NCBI GenBank assembly: GCA_049317725.1 | Contig: JBMOHS010000068.1 | Coordinates: 1 to 19,332, forward strand | Source: CAIOZW01 sp049317725 | GTDB taxonomy: Bacteria > Acidobacteriota > Blastocatellia > RBC074 | DNA: 19,332 nucleotides | Direction of reading: 5' to 3' | In this document: positions 13,892 to 19,332 of the stretch, in pieces | How the letters are laid out: each line of letters starts with the position of its first letter | How positions within the stretch are numbered: the stretch's first letter is position 1 | Notes under the pieces: generated by a model | The model's database searches: none | Told to the model about the DNA's origin: nothing | What the model saw: the letters and a program-made list of their open reading frames with translations, nothing else | Translations under genes and position numbers: made by a program

Positions 13892-16252
13892 ATGATTCGC
13901 CAAACTTTACTTTTCTTGCTTCTGGCAATCTTTCTAGCCAGTACGCCTCTTGCACAAGGAACGAGGGAAATTCGAGGTCAGATTTCCGATCAGAATCAAG
14001 GATCCGTGTCTGGTGCCACGGTCATCCTGGTTGATCCAACCACTCAGCGCAGCAGTCGGACAATCTCAGATGCGCGGGGAGAGTATCGTCTCGATACACT
14101 CCCCGGCCAATATCGACTGCGAGTCACCAGGAAGGGGTTCCAACCCATTGAGAAGTCTGTCGAGGTTGCAGAACAGGCCCTCGTTCTCGATCTGACACTG
14201 GAGCCCGCTCAGCTTGGAGAGGTCATCAATATCGTCGCCGATGCTGGCGGATTGACGGCTGCCAAGCTCGATGTACCACTGCGAGACGTGCCGATCTCTC
14301 TGAACACGATCCCTGCGGAGCTGCTCGAATCCCAGGCACAGAACGATCTGGTCAGCGCTTTGCGCAATGTCAGCAGTGTCAACTCCTATGTCGGCTACGG
14401 TGTCTACGAGTACTACCGGGTACGTGGGTTTGAACAAGCAGTCCAGCTGCTCGATGGAGTTCGGAACGAAGGAAACCGGATGAACACGCAGTTGAACAGC
14501 ATCGAATCGGTCGAGGTACTCAAAGGCCCGGCATCGGTTCTCTACGGCGGTGGAGCGATTGGAGGAGCGATCAATCTCGTTCGGAAGCGCCCACAACGGG
14601 ATCCGGCCTGGGATTTGACTGTCGCTGGGGGAAGTTTCGCCACCAAGCGAATTGCAGGTGGCGTCACCGGAGGCTTGATTGGTGACAAACTGCTGGGCCG
14701 TCTTGATTTCGGATTTGAAGACGCAGACGGATGGCGGGCCAATTCCGCCCGACGATTCAATGTGACCCCATCCCTGCTCTGGTTGATCAGCCCTCGCGAT
14801 CAGATCAACTTTCACTTGACCATCAACCGGGACCGCTTCGCGACCGACGCCGGAATTCCAGTGGTCGGCAACCAAGTTCCCACTATCCCGATGGATCGTC
14901 GTTTCAACACACCACAGGATTTTGCTCTCTCCCACGACTATAACACCAGGATCTACTACACGCGCACCATCAGCGAGGAGATTCAGTTTCGTAACACCTT
15001 CTCCTACCGCTACTTCAATGATGAGTATTTCAGTGCCGAAACGCTGAGCGTCAATCCTGCGGTCAATCCAACGCGTGTCAATCGAACGTTTCTCTACTTT
15101 GATCATCATCGCCGACCAGTCTTTAATCAGATGGAAGGCAGCGTCAAATTCAAGACGGGGGTTGAACATCAGGCAGTCGGCGGATGGGAGTACCAGCGGT
15201 TCTTCAACTTTACCAACCGCAGTGCGGCTGCCTCGACCGGGACAACCCCGATCGATCTATTCAATCCAGTCGAAACCCACACCAATCGCTCTTTCCCGAT
15301 TTCGAGAATCGATTCGTTCGCCAACACTTTCAACGCCTTCTATTTTCAAGATCAGATCAACCTGACCAAGCGACTCAAGGCAATGATCGGAGGGCGATTG
15401 GACCTCTACCGACGGTGGAGTCGAAACGATCCGGTCAGCGATGGAGTCAGGCGAGCCGGTCAGCGGATCGAGCGGGAGAAGAATGCTCCTACCTATCGGG
15501 CCGGCTTGGTCTTTCAGGCGAAAGAGTGGTGGGCAATTTATGGATCGATGGCGACCTCGTTCACCCCAGTCAATGTGGTGCCGTTCAATCAGATCAACTT
15601 GGAGCCGGAAGAGGGGCGGCAGTTTGAGATTGGTCAACGGCTCGATCTTTTTCAGGGGCGATTGAATCTGACCATGGCTGGATATGACATCGTGAGGCGC
15701 AACTTGGCCATCTTCGTACGGAACATTCCCATTATCGACCCAGTGACGGGACAATCACAGGGAACTGGCCCCCAATTTGACCAAGCGGCGGCGCAGCGTT
15801 CGCGTGGATTCGAGTTTGATCTGACGGGCCAACCCTTGGCCGGACTGCGCCGCCTGCAACTGGTTGCCAATTATGGCTACACCAACACCAGCTTCACCGA
15901 CTATCTCTCTCCGAGCACCAACTTTGACTATACCGGGCGAACCGTCAACTTCGTCCCCCGTCACGTTGGAAACTTCTGGACAACTTACCAGTGGAAGAGC
16001 GGCCTCGGTGGTGGTCTGGGTGGCCGCTACCTGAGCAGTGTCTTTACCAGCAACGAGAACGATGTACGGTTGGGCGGATACGCGACTTGGGATTTGACCG
16101 CCTTCTACCGACGCGAGCGCTGGGAGCTGACCTTCAATCTCTTCAATGCACTCAACAAGGAACGGTACTTCGTGGGTGGCATCTATCGGACGCAGCTCTA
16201 TCCGGGACGCCCCTTGAATTACCTGGTTACCTTGCGAATCCGATCAAAGTAG
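13892..16252 (+). CDS. TonB-dependent siderophore-type receptor with carboxypeptidase-regulatory-like domain
   Basis: This 786-residue outer-membrane protein has a signal peptide (MIRQTLLFLLLAIFLAS, cleaved near 22 after LAQ) and a CarboxypepD_reg-like domain (about 27-105; ATVILVDPTTQRSSRTIS, then GEYRLDTLPGQYRLRVTRKGF). A TonB-box-like EVINIVADA follows, then a plug with VRGFEQAVQLLDGVRNEG (about 177) and VEVLKGPASVLYGGGAIGG (about 207), both hallmarks of FhuA/FpvA-type ferrisiderophore receptors. The barrel ends ...GRPLNYLVTLRIRSK; relatives usually finish in an aromatic residue, so the SK end is slightly odd. AAGGAG lies five bases upstream of the ATG. The following genes are a [2Fe-2S] ferredoxin and a PepSY-TM protein on the same strand, forming a receptor plus reductase unit. 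The siderophore is not identifiable from sequence. It differs from the Oar-like receptor, so the two loci probably serve different substrates. Confidence 0.93.
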   Translation: MIRQTLLFLLLAIFLASTPLAQGTREIRGQISDQNQGSVSGATVILVDPTTQRSSRTISDARGEYRLDTLPGQYRLRVTRKGFQPIEKSVEVAEQALVLDLTLEPAQLGEVINIVADAGGLTAAKLDVPLRDVPISLNTIPAELLESQAQNDLVSALRNVSSVNSYVGYGVYEYYRVRGFEQAVQLLDGVRNEGNRMNTQLNSIESVEVLKGPASVLYGGGAIGGAINLVRKRPQRDPAWDLTVAGGSFATKRIAGGVTGGLIGDKLLGRLDFGFEDADGWRANSARRFNVTPSLLWLISPRDQINFHLTINRDRFATDAGIPVVGNQVPTIPMDRRFNTPQDFALSHDYNTRIYYTRTISEEIQFRNTFSYRYFNDEYFSAETLSVNPAVNPTRVNRTFLYFDHHRRPVFNQMEGSVKFKTGVEHQAVGGWEYQRFFNFTNRSAAASTGTTPIDLFNPVETHTNRSFPISRIDSFANTFNAFYFQDQINLTKRLKAMIGGRLDLYRRWSRNDPVSDGVRRAGQRIEREKNAPTYRAGLVFQAKEWWAIYGSMATSFTPVNVVPFNQINLEPEEGRQFEIGQRLDLFQGRLNLTMAGYDIVRRNLAIFVRNIPIIDPVTGQSQGTGPQFDQAAAQRSRGFEFDLTGQPLAGLRRLQLVANYGYTNTSFTDYLSPSTNFDYTGRTVNFVPRHVGNFWTTYQWKSGLGGGLGGRYLSSVFTSNENDVRLGGYATWDLTAFYRRERWELTFNLFNALNKERYFVGGIYRTQLYPGRPLNYLVTLRIRSK

Positions 16253-16319
16253 ATCGTAGCTTCTTCTCTTCCCACCCGTGAGCACGGAAGAAGCACGCCG
16301 CTCAGGCGTCATTCAGTTG

Positions 16320-16366
16320 GATCGAGTGGTGACGGGCAGCGAATTCGTTGCCCGCCACCACCGATC
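16320..16366 (+). repeat. Long near-perfect palindrome between receptor and ferredoxin genes
   Basis: The sequence is symmetric about 16343/16344. Bases 16326-16343 pair with 16344-16361 with one A/C mismatch and one G-T pair, and GATCG (16320-16324) pairs with CGATC (16362-16366) after a bulged A. The stem is about 22 bp and centred on GAATTC. Only TTT follows, so it is a poor intrinsic terminator. It lies 17 bases before the ferredoxin ATG, where it could block or protect the ribosome site. Confidence 0.75.
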
Positions 16367-16382
16367 TTTCCGCAAGATAACC

Positions 16383-16715
16383 ATGGCCATCAAAGATTTG
16401 ACGAAGTGCGAACGACACATTTTTCTCTGTAGCGGTTCGAGCTGCACAGAGAATGGTGCGACAGAATTGATTCACACGATCCGGGAGGAGATCCGTTTGC
16501 AGGGTCTCCACGATTGTATACATACAACCAAAACCTTGTGCAACGGACGATGTGACGATGGACCGATTGTCATTATTCAGCCTGACGGCATCTGGTACCG
16601 CCACGTCGGAGCCAATAAAGCCCAAAGAATCGTCGACGAGCACCTCAAGAACGATCGGCCCATCGCAGATCTTGTGCTCTATCGATGGGGTCACTCGACC
16701 TTGGAGGATGAGTGA
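16383..16715 (+). CDS. Thioredoxin-like [2Fe-2S] ferredoxin
   Basis: This 110-residue soluble protein matches the small thioredoxin-fold ferredoxins (COG3411 type). C16-S-G-S-S-C21 lies on the first loop, and C53-N-G-R-C57 is followed by DDGPIVIIQPDGIWYRHV, the usual cluster-binding ending. The four ligands would be C16, C21, C53 and C57; C9 and C45 are extra. It should carry one electron. The ATG at 16383 is chosen because homology starts just after it; a GTG in frame at 16278 would read through the upstream palindrome and has no family support. The ribosome site is weak (AAGA about 8 bases upstream). It sits between the siderophore-type receptor and the PepSY-TM gene, so it could donate electrons for ferric reduction on the cytoplasmic side. 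The donor of its own electrons is not encoded here. Confidence 0.88.
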   Translation: MAIKDLTKCERHIFLCSGSSCTENGATELIHTIREEIRLQGLHDCIHTTKTLCNGRCDDGPIVIIQPDGIWYRHVGANKAQRIVDEHLKNDRPIADLVLYRWGHSTLEDE

Positions 16716-16769
16716 TCCCGACGCCTCGCTCTTTCTGAAACAGACTCTGAAAGTAACTTACTGGTCGTT

Positions 16770-18485
16770 ATGAAATACCTGAAGAAATACCTGATCTACC
16801 TTCACCGCTATCTTGGGCTGCTGTTCTGCCTTCTCTTCACGCTCTGGTTTGTTTCGGGGATCGTCATGGTCTATAAGCGAATGCCGCGGCTCTCAGCAGA
16901 AGAGCGGCTGCAACGATTACCGGTTCTCGATTTTACGGGAGCGAGACTGACGCCGGCAGAAGTGTGGCAGCAGAGAGGAGTGGCCGATCCACCAGAGAAG
17001 GTTCGGCTGGGAATGTTTGGGCAGCGACCCATCTATCATCTCCTCTCAAGAACTGACGGTTGGGTCTCGGTCTTCGCCGATACAGGGGAGCTGCTGCCAC
17101 CAGTCTCGGCGGAGGGCGCGATCCAAGTGGTCAGCTCGATCTTTCCCGAGTCGATCGGGAAGAGAGAGTACCTCGGAGTGGTGGCGATTGCCGATCAATG
17201 GACACTGAGCAGCGCGCTGCGGCAGTTCAAACCCCTGCACAAAGTGGCGATCGACGACGAGGCGGGGACCGTTCTCTATGTTTCGCAAGTGACGGGCGAA
17301 CTGGTAATGAAGACCACACGCGAGGGACGGTTCTGGGGATGGATGGGGGCCGTGATCCACTGGGTCTACTTCACTCCGCTGCGGCAGCGAGTCGAACTCT
17401 GGCGGAACGTCATTATCTACGGATCGCTGGTCGGCTGCCTGCTCTGCTTGAGCGGGATCTTGGTTGGACTGTGGCGCTATCGCACGCGGAAGCGGTACCG
17501 CATCGGGGGCCGGGAGAGTGGTTCTCCGTATGCCGGCATGATGCGCTGGCATCACTACTTGGGGCTGATCTTTGGGCTGGTCACCTTCACGTGGATCCTG
17601 AGTGGGCTCTTCTCGATGAACCCGGGAAAATGGTCACCAGGGAGCAGTCCGACAGCCGCGCAGATCAAGGCGGCGAGCGGTGGTCCGCTCAACCTCGCGG
17701 GATTCAAGCTGGCACCAGCCGGTGCCATAAGGGAGTATGCCGCATCCTTCAGGCCTCACGAGATCGAACTGGTGCAGTTTCGCGGTCGCCCCTACTACCT
17801 CGCCTATCAATCCCCTTCACAATGGACAGATGGACAATGGTCCAACACTGACACGGCCGCCTTTCTCGCCGCCGAGTCCCCGCTTCCTCACCTGTTGATT
17901 GCTGGGGATGGGAGCGGACAGCACCTGCGACAGTTCTCACGGAAGGAGATGGAGCAGATCTCCGAGGTGGCCATGCCTGGGGCAAGGATTGTCGAGTCAA
18001 TCTGGCTTGAGCAGTATGATGCCTTCTACTACCACCAGAAGCGCGGACGACGGCTGCCAGTTCTGCGGGTCAAATACGATGATCCCCAGCAGACTTGGCT
18101 CTATCTCGACCCGCAACTGGGAGTGATTGCCCAGAAGGAGGAGCGGTTGAGTCGGATCGAACGATGGCTCTATCAGGGCCTGCACAGTCTTGATCTGCCC
18201 TATTTGTATCAATCATATTTGGCTTGGCAGTTTGTCGTGGTCGGCCTCAGCCTTGGTGGCGCGGCCTTGAGCCTGACCGCAGTCTGGCTGACCTGGAAAC
18301 GGACGCGAAGAGTGGCCCGACGTTCAACAGCTTGGCGTGTACCGTCAATGACTCCTCGACTGCCATGGCTACCAAAAGGTCTGCAGAGGTCGGATGGAGC
18401 GGGGCGCACGCAAACGGGTCATCCGTCTAATGTAGAAGGAGGCACTTCCCCCTCGGCTATTTCAGTCCAATCGAGTTCGAGTTGA
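16770..18485 (+). CDS. PepSY-TM protein, putative ferric (siderophore) reductase
   Basis: This 571-residue inner-membrane protein is paralogous to the product of the minus-strand gene at 7214-8704. Membrane segments lie at about 14-35 (after LHRYLG), 212-233, 262-285 (after MMRWHHYLG) and 482-510, with two periplasmic PepSY-like modules between. Membrane-edge histidines (H12, VIHWVY, H260-H261, GLHSLD) parallel the FoxB-type siderophore reductases, where such residues bind haem; that is inference here. A 60-residue polar cytoplasmic tail (RRSTAWRVP onward) is longer than in the paralogue. The ATG at 16770 directly precedes the KYLKKYLIYLHRYLG start typical of the family. No clear Shine-Dalgarno is visible, so translation may be coupled to the ferredoxin 54 bases upstream. 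A short hairpin (18483-18501) overlaps its stop codon. Confidence 0.9.
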   Translation: MKYLKKYLIYLHRYLGLLFCLLFTLWFVSGIVMVYKRMPRLSAEERLQRLPVLDFTGARLTPAEVWQQRGVADPPEKVRLGMFGQRPIYHLLSRTDGWVSVFADTGELLPPVSAEGAIQVVSSIFPESIGKREYLGVVAIADQWTLSSALRQFKPLHKVAIDDEAGTVLYVSQVTGELVMKTTREGRFWGWMGAVIHWVYFTPLRQRVELWRNVIIYGSLVGCLLCLSGILVGLWRYRTRKRYRIGGRESGSPYAGMMRWHHYLGLIFGLVTFTWILSGLFSMNPGKWSPGSSPTAAQIKAASGGPLNLAGFKLAPAGAIREYAASFRPHEIELVQFRGRPYYLAYQSPSQWTDGQWSNTDTAAFLAAESPLPHLLIAGDGSGQHLRQFSRKEMEQISEVAMPGARIVESIWLEQYDAFYYHQKRGRRLPVLRVKYDDPQQTWLYLDPQLGVIAQKEERLSRIERWLYQGLHSLDLPYLYQSYLAWQFVVVGLSLGGAALSLTAVWLTWKRTRRVARRSTAWRVPSMTPRLPWLPKGLQRSDGAGRTQTGHPSNVEGGTSPSAISVQSSSS

Positions 18486-18501
18486 AGCAGATCATGCTTC
18501 A
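18483..18501 (+). terminator. Short hairpin at the end of the PepSY gene
   Basis: TGAAGCA and TGCTTCA pair perfectly around a 5-base loop, beginning at the stop codon. No T run follows, so it is only a weak terminator candidate. Confidence 0.25.
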
Positions 18502-18552
18502 GCAAAGCACCTCACCCAGGTGTCGACGAAAGCGGGGCAAATTCACCTCCCA

Positions 18553-18978
18553 TCAGCCACCTTTCTTCGGTCCCACCCGGCGCAGCCAGCCTTCCTTTTG
18601 CAGCCTTCGGGCGGCGCGCTCCACTGCGCTGGTGGATAGCCCCAGGGCAGTTGCTACCTCGTGCAACGTGGCGGTCAGCTGCCGGTGCAGGAAGGCCAAG
18701 ATGCGCTGGGGTGTCTTGACCAGCGTTTCTACGGGCGTGCCCCGAATGAGCGCGAGGTAGTCGGGCGAGAAGGGAAACTCGATCCAAAGGCCGTTCGCCG
18801 CGAAGCGCACCAGTGGAGCGGGCGTCTTCGCTTGGCGGCAGGCGTCGAAAATGCGCTCGATGCCCCGGCCCCACGCCTCGATCTCGCCGGCGCGGAAGAA
18901 GGCATTGGCGATGTCTGGATTGAAGGGATGCGAATAGTGCGGTGCCAGGAGCGAGGCCTGTGTCCAGCCGTCTGGCAG
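18553..18978 (-). pseudogene. 5'-truncated AlbA_2/HATPase_c_4 (RecG-like) regulator, C-terminal remnant
   Basis: An open minus-strand frame without an initiating ATG reads LPDGWTQASLLAPHYSHPFN, then PDIANAFFRAGEIEAWGRGI and ERIFDACRQAKTPAP. This is the HATPase_c_4-like end typical of predicted transcriptional regulators annotated as RecG-like ATP-binding proteins. A winged helix follows (TPQRILAFLHR, then VATALGLSTSAVERAARRL, VGPKKGG). Upstream of LPDGWT (18978) the family similarity stops; the frame runs on to a stop codon near 19060 with unrelated sequence. Intact members are about 450-600 residues and begin with an AlbA_2 domain, which is absent. The GTG at 18810 could start an 85-residue winged-helix fragment, but this is probably decay. 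It abuts the 21-bp repeat array. Confidence 0.65.
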
Positions 18979-19195
18979 GAAGCGCCAGCGCTTCCTCGTC
19001 GCAGTCCCGAAGAGGTTGTAGGGCTGGGCTACTGTCGCGAGGGAAGGAGACTTGCCGCTTGGTCAGTTCCTGAATGGCCGGCTGGGTCGCCCCCCCGGCG
19101 CCTATGGCGAAGAGGCAGAGTGGCACAGCAATCGAGCCCGTCATCGGCCCTGCTCTGAGTTGCGCGTCACGAAACAGTGCAGCAAACGATTGGCC
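18979..19195. other. Unassigned stretch between the truncated regulator and the repeat array
   Basis: Neither strand shows a recognisable protein. A minus-strand frame beginning TGSIAVPLCLFAIG is open but has no family features and crosses into another frame of the regulator remnant. It may be foreign or scrambled sequence marking a rearrangement. Confidence 0.4.
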
Positions 19196-19332
19196 CCTCA
19201 CCCCTTTTCCCTCGCCCCTCGCCCCTTCTCCCTCACCCCTCGCCCCTTCTCCCTCACCCCTCGCCCCTTCTCCCTCGCCCCTCGCCCCTTCTCCCTCACC
19301 CCTCGCCCCTTCTCCCTCGCCCCTCGCCCCTT
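19196..19332. repeat. 21-bp homopyrimidine/homopurine tandem repeat array, continuing past the window
   Basis: About 6.5 copies of a 21-base unit, CCTCGCCCCTTCTCCCTCRCC, start at 19196, 19217, 19238, 19259, 19280, 19301 and 19322. The R position alternates between A and G, and the first copy has two changes (CTCAC, TTTT). One strand is nearly all pyrimidine. The other carries repeated GGG and GGGG runs that could form G-quadruplexes. The array is cut by the window edge. Confidence 0.9.

Noticed and set aside
19196..19332. CRISPR array
   Set aside because: Units are contiguous 21-mers with no unique spacers.

Overview
The window looks like a chromosomal segment of a GC-rich Gram-negative bacterium. 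The best guess is an Acidobacteriota member. This rests on a 978-residue Oar-like TonB-dependent receptor with an N-terminal carboxypeptidase-regulatory-like domain, a style of receptor especially common in that phylum, and on a second receptor with the same N-terminal add-on. No rRNA, tRNA, CRISPR array or complete insertion sequence is visible. The assignment is an inference and no marker gene settles it.

Left part (1-6937), housekeeping and stress: a minus-strand STAS-domain protein with an AT-hook-like tail faces away from a plus-strand Hsp70-family ATPase across a 429-bp gap. The gap holds a terminator-like hairpin in the Hsp70 leader. The Hsp70 gene converges on a tight minus-strand operon that reads LonB-type protease, then a UspA-like protein, then MutY adenine glycosylase. 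These combine protein quality control and oxidative DNA repair.

Middle (7071-12958), minus-strand metal-uptake operon: a candidate promoter near 12.95 kb, two small tandem paralogous membrane-anchored or secreted Cys-rich proteins, an Oar-like TonB-dependent receptor, and a PepSY-TM protein starting at TTG. A 19-bp perfect inverted repeat lies beyond the end of the operon.

Divide (13030-13891): a decayed PaeR7I/XhoI-type restriction endonuclease gene. A 7-bp tandem duplication breaks its frame and its 5' part is unrecognisable. It is followed by a hairpin-rich leader.

Right part (13892-18485), plus-strand metal-uptake cluster: a siderophore-type TonB-dependent receptor, a thioredoxin-fold [2Fe-2S] ferredoxin, and a second PepSY-TM protein. 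The likely logic is outer-membrane import of a metal chelate followed by reduction at the inner membrane, with the ferredoxin as a possible electron donor. The two divergent loci share the receptor plus PepSY-TM pairing. The Cys-rich pair is specific to the left one and is the least explained part of the window.

Far right (18486-19332): a 5'-truncated remnant of an AlbA_2/HATPase_c_4 (RecG-like) regulator, then a homopurine/homopyrimidine 21-bp tandem repeat that runs off the end of the window.
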